From: Antarcticirhabdus aurantiaca
GTDB taxonomy: Bacteria; Pseudomonadota; Alphaproteobacteria; Rhizobiales; Rhizobiaceae
Assembly (NCBI RefSeq): GCF_009765365.1
Contig: NZ_VTOM01000014.1
Coordinates: 1 to 64,000 of the forward strand
Length of the DNA stretch: 64,000 nucleotides
Direction: 5' to 3'
In this document: piece by piece, positions 25,666-35,161 of the stretch
Position numbering within the stretch: the first letter of the stretch is position 1
How the letters are laid out: the number at the start of each line of letters is the position of its first letter
Made by a program: the position numbers and the translations under genes
Notes under the pieces: generated by a model
Database searches by the model: none
Seen by the model: only the letters and a program-made list of their open reading frames with translations
What the model was told of the DNA's origin: nothing

Positions 25666-26020
25666 GGCGCGGACATCCGAAACGCCGGCGGCGCTGCGGC
25701 GCCCGTCGGTGGTGGCCAAGGCCTCGCCGGAGCGGCGCAAGCTGTCGTTCGACCTTGACCGCGCCGCGGTCCTGCGTGCCGCGTGGCGGCGCTACCGCTT
25801 CGCCTACGGCAACGAGGACGGGTTCTTTCCCGATCTTTTCGCCGCGGTGCTGGAGCGGGAATGGGCCGTTCTTCGTTTTCAGCGCGAACACGGGGCCGAA
25901 CAGGCCCGGCGCGATGGGGAGGCGGCGGCGCGCCAGGCGCGCGAGCCGCGTCGCTTCATGGGCGCGCCGGTCCCTCCAGCCTTGGCGCGGGCATCTCGGA
26001 ACACCATATCAAGATCATGA
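25655..26020 (+). CDS. Hypothetical protein, third gene of the SOS operon
   Basis: Protein of 121 residues. The central segment FDLDRAAVLRAAWRRYRFAY followed by FFPDLFAAVLEREWAVLRFQRE resembles a small helical motif (W..Y... F...L...W) found in many phage and plasmid hypothetical proteins, but no function is known. It overlaps the preceding gene by 11 nt and the following one by 4 nt (ATGA). Confidence 0.65.
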   Translation: MRAEARTSETPAALRRPSVVAKASPERRKLSFDLDRAAVLRAAWRRYRFAYGNEDGFFPDLFAAVLEREWAVLRFQREHGAEQARRDGEAAARQAREPRRFMGAPVPPALARASRNTISRS

Positions 26021-26436
26021 AAGAACTGGAAAAATTCGGGATGCTGCCGGCTGATGACGAGCCGGCGAAGGCGTCGCGGGGGCCGAGCTTCCGCAACGGC
26101 TGGCAGGTGCTGCCGCTCGATGGCGCCTTCGAATTCTCCTACCTCGATGCCGCCGGTGCGCCGAGCCTTCGCAAGCTCGTCGCGCACGAGCTGAAGATCG
26201 GTCCGGGCAAGACGCTCCTCGGCGGCACGGACGTGCATCAGGGCGCTTATCGCGGCTTCCGGGCCGACCGCATCAACGTGATCGAGGACGTCGAGAGCGG
26301 CGAGACGGTCGATCGCAACGTGCTCGACTGGTTGCTTCGCAAGGCGATGCGCCAGGATCGCGAGCGTCGTCGGACGGAAGCCGCGGCGGCCCGCGTGGCC
26401 TTCGCGTCTCGTCCGACGACCGCCGCAGCCAGCTGA
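26017..26436 (+). CDS. WYL-like domain protein
   Basis: Protein of 139 residues. FEFSYLDAAGAPSLRKLVAHEL, a strand near GKTLLGGTDV, and AYRGFRADRINVIEDVESGE follow the pattern of WYL domains (strand - R/E-rich strand - YR.FR.DRI). No helix-turn-helix is attached; the C-terminus is a basic helix (about 110-130). WYL domains act as ligand or nucleic-acid sensors in regulators of DNA damage and phage defence (PafBC, BrxR), which fits an SOS operon. The start at 26017 overlaps the previous stop. The assignment rests on motif pattern only. Confidence 0.65.
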   Translation: MKELEKFGMLPADDEPAKASRGPSFRNGWQVLPLDGAFEFSYLDAAGAPSLRKLVAHELKIGPGKTLLGGTDVHQGAYRGFRADRINVIEDVESGETVDRNVLDWLLRKAMRQDRERRRTEAAAARVAFASRPTTAAAS

Positions 26437-26455
26437 CGCCGCGGCGGTCGCGCCC

Positions 26456-28159
26456 ATGCTCGTCTACGGCGATCATCGCCGCGACGCCTCCTTGCCCGAC
26501 CTTCTCGCGCAGATCGCGAATGGAGCGGCCAAGCTCGAAGGCCGCGCCGGCCTGAGCTGGCACGGCGCCTGCTTCGACCTTCTGCGTCTCGTGTCCGAGC
26601 TCCTCCAGGGCTGGGCCGACGCCGAGCGGGAGCGTCGAGGCATCGACGAGACGAGCCCGGGTCAGGATCGTATCGCGGCCGCGGCCGTGGAGGTCGCCCG
26701 CGCGCTCGACCGCAGCTGGCGGTCCGGCTTCGCCGATCAGCCGCTGCCCGACCTTTCGATGCTGGCCGGGCTCGACGCCCTCGATCCGCCCGCGGCGCTG
26801 ACGCTGCGCGGCGGCGAGGGCTTCGACTTCTATGCCGTTTATCCCGAACTCTACCTGTCCGCCGCGCGCCGCCTGCCGTCGGGCGCCGTCGTCATCGGCC
26901 TGCGCTCGATCGGCGCCGCGTTGGCGCCGCTCGTCGCCGCGGCCTCGTCGGCGCGCCTTGTCGTGACGCTGCGGCCCGTCGGCCACCCCTTTCAGCGACG
27001 CGTCGAGGTCGGTCCTGACCTACGCGCGCGCCTTCTCGCCGATCCGCGGGCCGTCGTTGCCATCGTCGACGAGGGGCCCGGCCTCTCCGGCAGCTCCTTC
27101 GGCGGCGTGGCCGACTGGCTGGAAGCGGAAGGCGTGCCGCGCGACCGGATCGTCTTCATGCCAAGCCACGGCGGCGAGCCGGGGCGCGAGGCCAGCGCGG
27201 AGCATCGCGCCCGATGGCAGGGCGCGCGGCGCCTTCACGCGCCCTTCGAGGACGTGATCCTCGCCGGAACCGGCGAAGGCGAGGGTACGCCGCTTGCGCG
27301 CTGGTTCGCCGATCTGTCGGGCGAGGTGTGCGAGCCGGAGCTGCAAGACCTGTCCGGCGGGCTGTGGCGCGGCTTCTCGCCATGGGTCGACGCGCCGGTC
27401 GATCCGGGACGCGAAGCGCGCAAGTACCGGCTGGAAGCCGGGGAGGGAGCCGTCCTTCTGAAGTTCGTCGGCTTCGGTCCCGACGCCGAGGCGAAGTTCG
27501 AGCGTGCGCGGGCGCTTTTCGACGCCGGCTTCTCGCCCGAGCCGCTCGCGCTGCGGCACGGCTTCCTTGCAGAGCGCTGGGTGGAGGGGGCGCGCTGGAC
27601 GCCGCAGCCGGCCGAGGCCGCCGACCATCTCGCGCGCTATCTCGGCTTCCGGTCACGAACCTTTCCGGCGGACCGCGCCGGCGCCGATCTCGTCACGCTC
27701 GCCGAGATGGCGCGCTACAACCTCGGCCAGTGCATCGGCACCGATGCCGCCGCGGCGCTGCTCGGCGAATGGACCGAGGCGCGCATCGCCGATCTCCAGG
27801 CGCTGGTGCGGCCGGTCTTCGTCGACGCCCGTCTACACCCTTGGGAATGGATCGCGACGCCGCGCGGGGTGGTGAAGACCGACGCGGTCGATCACGCGCG
27901 CGCTCATGATCTTGTCGGCTGCCAGGACATCGCCTGGGACGTGGCGGGCGCATCGGTCGAGTTCGGGCTCGATCCAGAGGAAACGGTGGAGCTCGGCGAC
28001 TGCGTGTCCGGCCGAGGCGCGCGGGAGCTGATCCGCTTCATGCGCCTCGCCTATCTCGGCTTCCAGGCCGGCTGGTGGAGCTACGCGTCCGGCGAGGGCG
28101 CGCCCGCGCGTCGCGAGTTCTACGTGGCCGAGGCGCGCGCATGCGCGTGGAACGGCTGA
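26456..28159 (+). CDS. Phosphoribosyltransferase-like and kinase-like two-domain protein
   Basis: Protein of 567 residues. The N-terminal half carries a phosphoribosyltransferase-type PRPP loop, AIVDEGPGLSGSS (about 202-214), preceded by a Rossmann-like core (VVIGLRSIGAALAPLV). The C-terminal part (about 340-555) resembles an aminoglycoside-phosphotransferase/protein-kinase fold. Its features are a Lys in a beta strand (VLLKFVGFG), a Glu-containing helix (AKFERARALF), and DARLHPWEWI followed by KTDAVDHARAHDLVGCQDIAWDVAGA in the place of the catalytic and metal loops. The catalytic-loop Asn/Asp set is unusual, so activity is uncertain. It follows the WYL-like gene by 19 nt. A role in nucleotide modification is a guess. 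Confidence 0.7.
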   Translation: MLVYGDHRRDASLPDLLAQIANGAAKLEGRAGLSWHGACFDLLRLVSELLQGWADAERERRGIDETSPGQDRIAAAAVEVARALDRSWRSGFADQPLPDLSMLAGLDALDPPAALTLRGGEGFDFYAVYPELYLSAARRLPSGAVVIGLRSIGAALAPLVAAASSARLVVTLRPVGHPFQRRVEVGPDLRARLLADPRAVVAIVDEGPGLSGSSFGGVADWLEAEGVPRDRIVFMPSHGGEPGREASAEHRARWQGARRLHAPFEDVILAGTGEGEGTPLARWFADLSGEVCEPELQDLSGGLWRGFSPWVDAPVDPGREARKYRLEAGEGAVLLKFVGFGPDAEAKFERARALFDAGFSPEPLALRHGFLAERWVEGARWTPQPAEAADHLARYLGFRSRTFPADRAGADLVTLAEMARYNLGQCIGTDAAAALLGEWTEARIADLQALVRPVFVDARLHPWEWIATPRGVVKTDAVDHARAHDLVGCQDIAWDVAGASVEFGLDPEETVELGDCVSGRGARELIRFMRLAYLGFQAGWWSYASGEGAPARREFYVAEARACAWNG

Positions 28160-28257
28160 GCTGGCCGTCAAGCTTGCAGCCAGCTCCTTCCGGCTATTCT
28201 GCGCAGCGAGCGTCCGGCTTGGCCGATGGCGCCGAGACGAAGCCGACAGGGTGCCCG

Positions 28258-28554
28258 ATGCGCCAGATCCATATTGCCGAAGGCTTGACCATGCGCTTTC
28301 CCGGTCGGGACGGCGAGTTCGACGAGGGCGTCGAAGTGGGGCTCGTCGCCGCGCTGATGAGCGTCGGACGCGACGAGATCAGCTGCCGCGTCTCGGCTGC
28401 CAGCCGAGACCAGCTCGTCGCGGTTGCAGCCGAGTTCAATTATCGGCTCGGCACCCAGAACCGGGACGGCGATTGGGAGGACTTGACCTTCCTGTCGGCC
28501 CGTCGGCGATCGAAGCCGCGGCTCGCGTTCTCGCGGGCGGAGGCCGCCGGCTGA
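28258..28554 (+). CDS. Hypothetical protein, likely last gene of the SOS operon
   Basis: Protein of 98 residues, no family recognised. It has alternating hydrophobic strands (IHIAEGLTMRF, VEVGLVAALMSV, ISCRVSA) and a basic end. It lies 98 nt behind the phosphoribosyltransferase-kinase gene, and the start at 28258 lacks a strong ribosome-binding site. It could instead have its own promoter; the gap shows nothing distinctive. Confidence 0.5.
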   Translation: MRQIHIAEGLTMRFPGRDGEFDEGVEVGLVAALMSVGRDEISCRVSAASRDQLVAVAAEFNYRLGTQNRDGDWEDLTFLSARRRSKPRLAFSRAEAAG

Positions 28555-28721
28555 TCGACCGTCGGGTTGATCGTCAGTCGACCGTTTCAACTTCGCTTTC
28601 CTATGCTAAGACACGCCCCAGTCGAGCTTCAGACGAGTCACCGCACGGCTCATCTCGAGTTCACCTGATCTCGCTGCGGAAGCTCCGGCTCCGCGCGTCG
28701 TGCTTCGTGAGGGAGGATAGA

Positions 28722-29714
28722 ATGTTCAAGAGCTTTGGCCGCTGGGTTGCGGCGGGAGTCGTGTGTTCGTTGCTGGGAGCCGGCGGTCTGGCTTCGGTGT
28801 CGGGCGCGGCGCTGGCGCAGGCGCAGCTCCAGGAGATGAAGATCACGGCGCCGGCCGCCGCTGGCGGCGGCTGGGACTCCACCGCGCGTGCCCTTCAGCA
28901 GGCCATGACCGAAGCGGGCGTCGTCACCTCCGTCCAGGTGGTCAACGTTCCCGGTGCCGCCGGCACCGTCGGCCTCGCCCAGTTCGTCAACGAGGCGCGC
29001 GGACGCGGCGACCAGCTGCTGGTGTCGGGCTTCGTCATGGTGGGCGGCATCCTCACCAACGGTTCGCCCGTCACCCTCGACCAGGTCACGCCCATCGCCC
29101 GCCTCACCGGTGAGCCGCTGGTGATCGTGGTTCCCAAGGACTCGCCCATCCAGTCGGTCCAGGACCTGTCGGCCGCCATCAAGCAGGACGTCGCCTCGGC
29201 CACCTGGGCCGGCGGATCGGCCGGCGGCGCCGACCATATCCTGGCCGGCCTGTTCACCCAGGCCGCGGGCGGCGACGCCTCCAAGGTCAACTACGTCGCC
29301 TTCTCCGGCGGCGGCGAGGCGCTCGCCGCCATGCTCGGCGGCCGCGTGACCGCGGGCGTCTCGGGCTACAGCGAGTTCGAAGGGCAGATCCAGTCGGGCG
29401 AACTGCGCGCGCTGGCCATCTCCACCGCCGAGCGCCTGCCGAACGTCGACGTGCCGACCCTCAAGGAGCAGGGCGTCGACATCGACGTGGTCAACTGGCG
29501 CGGTGTCATGGCCGGCCCGGATCTGTCGGACGAGGACAAGCAGAAGCTCTCGGCCGCCGTCGAGACGACGGTGAAGTCGCCGCAGTGGCAGGAGCTCCTG
29601 AAGGCCCGCGGCTGGACCGACTTCTACCAGCCGGCCGACGAGTTCGCGGGCTTCCTGAAGGAAGAGAACACCCGCATCGAGGGCATCCTCAAGACCATCG
29701 GACTCGTCCAGTAA
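28722..29714 (+). CDS. tctC: Tripartite tricarboxylate transporter substrate-binding protein TctC
   Basis: Periplasmic binding protein of 330 residues of the Bug/TctC family that captures citrate-like carboxylates for TctAB. A Sec signal peptide with a long hydrophobic core ends near ALAQAQ (about residue 32). Family motifs GGGWDSTARALQ, NVPGAAGTVGL, GSAGGADHI and FSGGGEALAAMLGG are visible. The ATG at 28722 has GGGAGG 6 nt upstream. It is the first gene of a C-B-A operon and is followed by a strong hairpin. Confidence 0.94.
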   Translation: MFKSFGRWVAAGVVCSLLGAGGLASVSGAALAQAQLQEMKITAPAAAGGGWDSTARALQQAMTEAGVVTSVQVVNVPGAAGTVGLAQFVNEARGRGDQLLVSGFVMVGGILTNGSPVTLDQVTPIARLTGEPLVIVVPKDSPIQSVQDLSAAIKQDVASATWAGGSAGGADHILAGLFTQAAGGDASKVNYVAFSGGGEALAAMLGGRVTAGVSGYSEFEGQIQSGELRALAISTAERLPNVDVPTLKEQGVDIDVVNWRGVMAGPDLSDEDKQKLSAAVETTVKSPQWQELLKARGWTDFYQPADEFAGFLKEENTRIEGILKTIGLVQ

Positions 29715-29746
29715 GGTCGCCCTCAGCGACCTGACTCAAGGCCCTG

Positions 29747-29793
29747 GGCCGCCCCGCCGATCTCGATAGCGATCGTGCCGGGCGGCCTTTTTT
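29747..29793 (+). terminator. Intrinsic terminator/attenuator between tctC and tctB
   Basis: An 8-bp stem GGCCGCCC (29747-29754) / GGGCGGCC (29780-29787) enclosing a further CGAT-rich inverted piece is followed by six T. Its place after the binding-protein gene suggests partial termination that lowers expression of the membrane genes. Confidence 0.8.
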
Positions 29794-29816
29794 CGACTTC
29801 TCCGGAGAACATCGTC

Positions 29817-30350
29817 ATGTCGAACCTGTCCGGCCGGCGGGTGGACCGCCCGGCGATCATCGTCGGCGTCGTGCTGCTCGCGGCAGCGGCGGTCGTCGCC
29901 TACGATGCGAACAACATCCATGCCGGCTTCACCTACGGCATCAGCCCCTCGGCCGTGCCCTTCGTGATCGCCGCCTTCCTCGCCGTGCTCGGCGTCGGCC
30001 ACTTCGTCGCGGCCTTCAAGGAAGGTCTGCCGACCCCCGACGAGGCCGACTGGGGCGCCGTCGGTCTGATGAGCGCGGGGCTCTTCGGCCTCATCGCCTC
30101 GATCGCCTTCGGCGGCGGGTTCATCCTCGGTTCGACGATCCTCTTCGCCCTCACGGCCCGATCCTTCGGTCGAAAGGCGCTGATCGCCGACATCGCCATC
30201 GGCTTCGTGCTCGGCCTGTTCATCTACATACTGTTCAACCGCCTGCTCGGCCTCGGCCTCCCGTCGGGCCGCATCGAGCGCGGCGTACTCATCGGCTTGG
30301 ACGGCGTCGTCGGCTGGGTCTCCGGCCTCTTCGGGTCGAGCGCGCAGTAA
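29817..30350 (+). CDS. tctB: Tripartite tricarboxylate transporter small membrane subunit TctB
   Basis: Protein of 177 residues with four hydrophobic segments separated by a cytoplasmic loop ([12 protein letters not shown]), the layout of TctB. It forms the small membrane part of the transporter with TctA. The start at 29817 has CCGGAGA about 9 nt upstream. It is 14 nt from tctA. Confidence 0.9.
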   Translation: MSNLSGRRVDRPAIIVGVVLLAAAAVVAYDANNIHAGFTYGISPSAVPFVIAAFLAVLGVGHFVAAFKEGLPTPDEADWGAVGLMSAGLFGLIASIAFGGGFILGSTILFALTARSFGRKALIADIAIGFVLGLFIYILFNRLLGLGLPSGRIERGVLIGLDGVVGWVSGLFGSSAQ

Positions 30351-30364
30351 AAGGGGCGATCGCA

Positions 30365-31864
30365 ATGGATTCACTTCTCGCCCTTGGCAGCGGCTTCCTC
30401 GTCGCGCTCGAGCCGATCAACCTTCTCTTCGCCGCCATCGGCGTCGTGCTCGGCACGGCGGTCGGCGTGCTGCCCGGCATCGGCCCGGCGCTCACCGTGG
30501 CGCTGCTCCTGCCCGTCACCTTCCGCCTCGATCCCGGCGGCTCCATCATCATGTTCGCCGGCATCTACTACGGCGGCATGTACGGCGGCTCGACCACCGC
30601 GATCCTCCTGAACACGCCGGGCGAGAGCGCTTCGGTCGTGACGGCGCTCGAGGGCAACAAGATGGCCCGCGCGGGCCGGGGCGGCCCGGCGCTCGCCACG
30701 GCCGCGATCGGCTCGTTCGTGGCCGGTACGCTGGCGACGATCGGCCTCGCCTTCCTGGCGCCGTGGCTGGTGCGCGTCGCCGTGAACTTCGGGCCCTGGG
30801 ACTACTTCGCCCTGATGGTGCTGGCCTTCGTCACGGTGTCGGCGACGTTCGGCTCCTCGCCGTTGCGCGGTCTCACCAGCCTCGCCTTCGGCCTCGTCCT
30901 CGGCGTCATCGGCATCGACCAGCTGACCGGCAAGGCGCGTCTGACCTTCGGCGTGCCGGAGCTCCTCGACGGCATCGAGGTGACGACGCTGGCCGTCGGC
31001 CTCTTCGCCATCGGCGAGGCGATCTACGTCGTGTCGCGCCACCTCCACGCGCCGGAAAAGCCGATCCCCGTGAAGGGCTCGCTCTGGATGACGAAGGAGG
31101 ATTGGAAGCGCTCCTGGAAGCCCTGGCTGCGCGGCTTCGGCTTCGGCTTCCCGATCGGCGCGCTGCCCGCGGGCGGCGCCGAAATCCCGACCTTCCTGTC
31201 CTACACGACCGAGCGCCGCCTCTCGAAGCACCCGGAAGAGTTCGGCAGGGGCGCCATCGAGGGCGTCGCCGGGCCCGAGGCCGCCAACAACGCGTCCGCC
31301 GCCGGCACGCTGGTGCCGCTGCTGACGCTCGGTCTGCCGACTTCGGCGACCGCCGCGATCCTTCTCGCCGGCTTCCAGCAATACGGCCTTCAGCCGGGGC
31401 CGCTCCTCTTCGCGCAGGCGCCGGACGTCGTGTGGGGCCTCATCGCCTCGCTGTTCATCGCCAACACGATGCTGATCATCCTGAACCTGCCGCTGATCGG
31501 AATCTGGGTGCGGCTCCTCGCGGTGCCGCTGCCGTGGCTTTATGCCGGCATCCTGGTCTTCGCGGCCATGGGCACGATCGCGGCGAACCCGTCGCCGGTC
31601 GAGCTGATCATGCTGGTGATCTTCGGCTTCATCGGCTTCCTGATGCGCCGCTACGACTACCCCATCGCGCCGGCGGTCGTCGGTCTGATCCTCGGGCCGA
31701 TGGCCGACAACCAGCTGCGGCGCGCGCTGCAGATCAGCCTCGGCGACCCGATGATCCTCCTGGAGAACCCGGGCTCGGCGACGCTGCTCGCCATCGCCGC
31801 GCTCGCCCTGATCCTCCCCTTCGCCACGAAGCAGCTGCGCAAGTTCAAGGCCGAGGAGGACTGA
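30365..31864 (+). CDS. tctA: Tripartite tricarboxylate transporter large permease TctA
   Basis: Membrane protein of 499 residues with about 11-12 hydrophobic segments. The family motif [21 protein letters not shown] is near the N-terminus, followed by [20 protein letters not shown] and, in the second half, a matching repeat [31 protein letters not shown]. It is the substrate channel of the transporter. The ATG at 30365 is preceded by AAGGGGCG. A long hairpin follows 38 bp after the stop. Confidence 0.94.
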   Translation: MDSLLALGSGFLVALEPINLLFAAIGVVLGTAVGVLPGIGPALTVALLLPVTFRLDPGGSIIMFAGIYYGGMYGGSTTAILLNTPGESASVVTALEGNKMARAGRGGPALATAAIGSFVAGTLATIGLAFLAPWLVRVAVNFGPWDYFALMVLAFVTVSATFGSSPLRGLTSLAFGLVLGVIGIDQLTGKARLTFGVPELLDGIEVTTLAVGLFAIGEAIYVVSRHLHAPEKPIPVKGSLWMTKEDWKRSWKPWLRGFGFGFPIGALPAGGAEIPTFLSYTTERRLSKHPEEFGRGAIEGVAGPEAANNASAAGTLVPLLTLGLPTSATAAILLAGFQQYGLQPGPLLFAQAPDVVWGLIASLFIANTMLIILNLPLIGIWVRLLAVPLPWLYAGILVFAAMGTIAANPSPVELIMLVIFGFIGFLMRRYDYPIAPAVVGLILGPMADNQLRRALQISLGDPMILLENPGSATLLAIAALALILPFATKQLRKFKAEED

Positions 31865-31902
31865 GCCGGTCGTCGGCTGGGTCAATCGGCGGGCAACGAA
31901 AA

Positions 31903-31932
31903 GGCCGGGCGCCCACGAGGCGCCCGGCCTTT
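31903..31932. terminator. Bidirectional terminator after tctA
   Basis: A perfect 11-bp stem GGCCGGGCGCC / GGCGCCCGGCC (31903-31913 with 31919-31929) is flanked by AAAA on the left and TTTCT on the right. It can serve both tctA and the convergent molybdenum hydroxylase operon ending at 31956. Confidence 0.85.
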
Positions 31933-31955
31933 CTGCATTCGTCGACCGTGCCTGA

Positions 31956-34181
31956 TCAGGCTGGCAGGCCCGGCAGGATCTTGTCCAACGTCATCGGATA
32001 GTCGCGCACGCGCACGCCGCAGGCGTTGTAGACCGCGTTGGTGACGGCCGCGCCGACACCGCAGATGGCGAGTTCCCCGATGCCCTTGCCGGCGAGCGGG
32101 CTCGCGATCCGGTCGCGCTCGGGCAGAAGCACCACTTCGAGCTGCGGCACGTCAGCGTTGACCGGCACGTGGTATTCCGCGAGGTCGTGGTTGACGAGGA
32201 GCCCCGTCCGCGTGTCGACGACGAGCTCCTCGGTCAGGGCCGAGCCGATGCCGAAGATCTGGCCGCCGTAGCACTGCGAGGTCGCGGTCTTCTCGTTGAG
32301 GATGCGCCCCGCCGCCGCGACGGTGAGAAGGCGCCGCACCCGCGTCTCGCCGGTCACCGCGTTGACGGCCACCTCGCAGAAGTGCGCGCCGTAGCTCGCC
32401 TGGTGCGTGTCCTTGAAGGTGCGACCCGGCTTGAAGGTGCCGGTGACGGTGATCGTCTCGCCCTTCAGGATCTCGGCGAGCGGCGTCTGCTTGTTGTGCG
32501 CGATCGCCGTCCCGTCCTTCATCGTCACCTCGTCCGGCTTCACGCCGAGCTTCTCGGCGATCTTGGCGACGACGCCTTCGGCCGCGACGAAGACCGACGA
32601 GCCGGCCGAGTTCGCGCCCCACGATCCGCCGGAGCCCGGAGCCTGCGGCAGGTCGGAATCACCGAGCTTCACGATGACCTGCTCGCGCGGCAGCCCGAGG
32701 ATTTCGGCGGCGATCTGCTGGAGGATCGTGTAGGTGCCGGTGCCGATGTCGGTCATGTCGGTCGACACGACGCAGCGCCCGTCGGAGCTGAGGCTGATCG
32801 CGGCAGAGGATTGCTGCAAGAGGTTCTTGCGCGAGGCCGCGGCCATGCCCATGCCGATCAGCCACTCGCCTTCCCGACGCGAGGCCGGCGCCTTCGGCCG
32901 GTTCGCCCAGTCGAAGCGCTTGGCCCCTTCCTCCATGCACTGAACGAGCGAGCGCGAGGAGAAGGGCTTGCCGTCCTGCGGGTCGACCTCCGGTTCGTTG
33001 CGGCGGCGGAATTCGATCGGATCGAGCCCGAGCTTCTCCGCCATCTCGTCCATGGCGTTTTCCAGCGCCAGCATGCCGACGGCCTCGCCGGGCGCCCGCA
33101 TCGACGAGGAGAGGAGCAGGTTCAGCTCGGCGAGCTTGTGGGTGATCTGCCGGTTCTCGCCGGCGTAAAGGAACACCGTCGAGATGCCGGTCGGCTCAAA
33201 GAACTCGTCGCCCGGCGAGTTCGAAGTGATCGTATCGTGGGCAAGCGCCGTGATGCGTCCGTCGCGGGTGGTGCCGAGACGCAGGCGCTGAATCGTATCC
33301 GAGCGGCGCGAGGTCGCCTGGTAGACCTGCTGGCGGGTGAGGGCGATCTTCACCGGCCGCCCGAGCTGCCGGGCGGCGATGGCCGCGAAGACGGATTCCG
33401 GCCCGATGCCGAGCTTTCCGCCGAAGCCGCCGCCGATATAGGGGTTCAGCATCCGGACCTTGGACTTCGGGATGCCGAGCGTCTTCGCGAGCTGGCCGAC
33501 ATTGGTCGAGACGAGCTGGTAGCAGCCGAAGATGGTCAGCTCGTCGCCGTCCCACTTGGCGGTGGCCGCGTGCGGCTCCATCGCCGAATGGCTCTGGCTC
33601 GGCGTCGTGTAGGTGACGTCGAGCGTCACCTCGGCATTGGCGTAGGCCGTGTCGAAGTCGCCCTTCGTCACCTCCGCCTGCATGGCGCCGTTCTGCGCCT
33701 TGTGGGCGCGGTCGCGATTGGCGAGGAGGTCGTACTGCCCCTCCTTCGTCTCCACGTCGACCTTCACGAGGCGGGCGGCGTCGCGCGCCTGCTCGTAGGT
33801 CTCGGCGACGACGACGCAGATCGGCTGGCCGAAATGGACCACCTCGCCCTTGATCGCGGCGGGGCGCTGGTCGTTCGGGTCGGCCGAGGCGCGGGGGCCG
33901 TTGTCGTCGTGGATCACCGCCAGGACGCCGGGCGCCTTTTCCGCGGCCGAGGTGTCGACCGAGCGGATCGTGCCCGCGCCCGTGCCGGACAGAACGAGGT
34001 AGCCGAAGGCGACGTCCGGGTCGCCGGCGAGGTTCTCGTAGGCGTACGGGGCGCGGCCGGAAACCTTGAGCGGTCCCTCGAAGCGGTCGAGCGGCTTGCC
34101 GATGAGGCCTTGCGCCGCGGTGTCGAGCCGGGTCTCGCCGACGGGCTCGTCCATCTTAAAAACGGTCTGGTCGTCCATCAC
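31956..34181 (-). CDS. paoC: Aldehyde oxidoreductase molybdenum-binding subunit (PaoC-like)
   Basis: Catalytic subunit of 741 residues (E. coli PaoC is 732). Motifs include [44 protein letters not shown] (cofactor binding) and [13 protein letters not shown] near the end. The Glu in the last (about residue 703) matches the catalytic Glu of PaoC. There is no Tat signal. It overlaps the end of the FAD-subunit gene by 4 nt and is the last gene of an A-B-C operon. PaoABC enzymes oxidise aromatic and other aldehydes; substrate here is inferred from family only. Confidence 0.93.
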   Translation of the reverse strand: MMDDQTVFKMDEPVGETRLDTAAQGLIGKPLDRFEGPLKVSGRAPYAYENLAGDPDVAFGYLVLSGTGAGTIRSVDTSAAEKAPGVLAVIHDDNGPRASADPNDQRPAAIKGEVVHFGQPICVVVAETYEQARDAARLVKVDVETKEGQYDLLANRDRAHKAQNGAMQAEVTKGDFDTAYANAEVTLDVTYTTPSQSHSAMEPHAATAKWDGDELTIFGCYQLVSTNVGQLAKTLGIPKSKVRMLNPYIGGGFGGKLGIGPESVFAAIAARQLGRPVKIALTRQQVYQATSRRSDTIQRLRLGTTRDGRITALAHDTITSNSPGDEFFEPTGISTVFLYAGENRQITHKLAELNLLLSSSMRAPGEAVGMLALENAMDEMAEKLGLDPIEFRRRNEPEVDPQDGKPFSSRSLVQCMEEGAKRFDWANRPKAPASRREGEWLIGMGMAAASRKNLLQQSSAAISLSSDGRCVVSTDMTDIGTGTYTILQQIAAEILGLPREQVIVKLGDSDLPQAPGSGGSWGANSAGSSVFVAAEGVVAKIAEKLGVKPDEVTMKDGTAIAHNKQTPLAEILKGETITVTGTFKPGRTFKDTHQASYGAHFCEVAVNAVTGETRVRRLLTVAAAGRILNEKTATSQCYGGQIFGIGSALTEELVVDTRTGLLVNHDLAEYHVPVNADVPQLEVVLLPERDRIASPLAGKGIGELAICGVGAAVTNAVYNACGVRVRDYPMTLDKILPGLPA

Positions 34182-35161
34182 GCGGCTACTCCCGTGGCTT
34201 CGCGTAAGACGGCGGGCAGCACCCGGCGCATCAGCGGGATCTTGAAGTCGTTCTCGCCGTGCCCCTTGGCCTCAGTGAGGAGGATGTCGGCGGCCTTGGC
34301 GAAGAGCGCGGCGCTCGGCGCCTCGCCGATCAGCGCTTCTTCGACGCGGGCGTCGCGCCAGGGCATGGTGCCGATGCCGCCGAAGGCGAGGCGGATGGTT
34401 TCCATCCGGCCGTTCTCGACACCGATCACGGCGGCGACCGAGACGAGGGCAAAGGCGTAGGACGCCCGGTCGCGCACCTTTCGGTAGATGTGCGTGCCGC
34501 CGAGGGGCTTGGGCAGGCGGACCGCGGTGATCAGCTCGCCGGCCTCCAGGTTGGTGTCGCGCTCGGGCGTGTCGCCGGGCAGGCGGTAGAGCTCGGGCAG
34601 CGTCAGTCGGCGCGTCGAGCCGTCGCTCTTCAGCGTCTCGACCTCGGCGTCGAGCGCCCGCATCGCCACCGCCATGTCGGAGGGGTGCGAGGCGATGCAT
34701 TTGTCGGAGGTGCCGAGGATCGCGAGGATGCGGTTGAAGCCGTTCATCGCGTCGCAGCCCGAGCCCGGCTCGCGCTTGTTGCAGCGCGCGTTCGTCTCGT
34801 AGAAGTAGCTGCAGCGCGTGCGCTGCAGGAAGTTTCCGCCGGTCGTCGCCTTGTTGCGCAGCTGGCCGGAGGCGCCGGCGAGAAGGGCACGCGACAGAAC
34901 CTCGTAGTCGCGGCGCACGCGCTCGTCGGCGGCGAGGTCGGAATTCGTGACCAGCGCGCCGATCGACAGGCCGCCATCGGCCTCCGCGATCTCCTTCAGC
35001 GGCAGACGGGTGATGTCGACCAGGGTCTCCGGCGTCTCCACCTGGATCTTCATCAGGTCGAGGAGGTTGGTACCGCCGGCGATGAAGCGGGCATGGGCTC
35101 GCGACGCGATGGCCGCGGCTGCCTTGGGATCGCTGGCGCGCTCGTAGGCGAAGGACTTCAT
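34178..35161 (-). CDS. paoB: FAD-binding subunit of aldehyde oxidoreductase (PaoB-like)
   Basis: Protein of 327 residues binding FAD ([20 protein letters not shown], the FAD-pyrophosphate loop). It also has the extra [4Fe-4S] cysteine cluster of Pao[21 protein letters not shown] plus DKC further on. That insertion separates the PaoB branch from ordinary xanthine dehydrogenase FAD subunits. It transfers electrons from the 2Fe-2S subunit to its acceptor. The start at 35161 overlaps the 2Fe-2S gene stop by 4 nt. Confidence 0.93.
   Translation of the reverse strand: MKSFAYERASDPKAAAAIASRAHARFIAGGTNLLDLMKIQVETPETLVDITRLPLKEIAEADGGLSIGALVTNSDLAADERVRRDYEVLSRALLAGASGQLRNKATTGGNFLQRTRCSYFYETNARCNKREPGSGCDAMNGFNRILAILGTSDKCIASHPSDMAVAMRALDAEVETLKSDGSTRRLTLPELYRLPGDTPERDTNLEAGELITAVRLPKPLGGTHIYRKVRDRASYAFALVSVAAVIGVENGRMETIRLAFGGIGTMPWRDARVEEALIGEAPSAALFAKAADILLTEAKGHGENDFKIPLMRRVLPAVLREATGVAA

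Noticed and set aside
32169-34460. Open frame of over 760 codons opposite paoC
   Set aside because: Antisense to a gene with complete family motifs; its Arg/Gly-rich protein has no recognisable domain.
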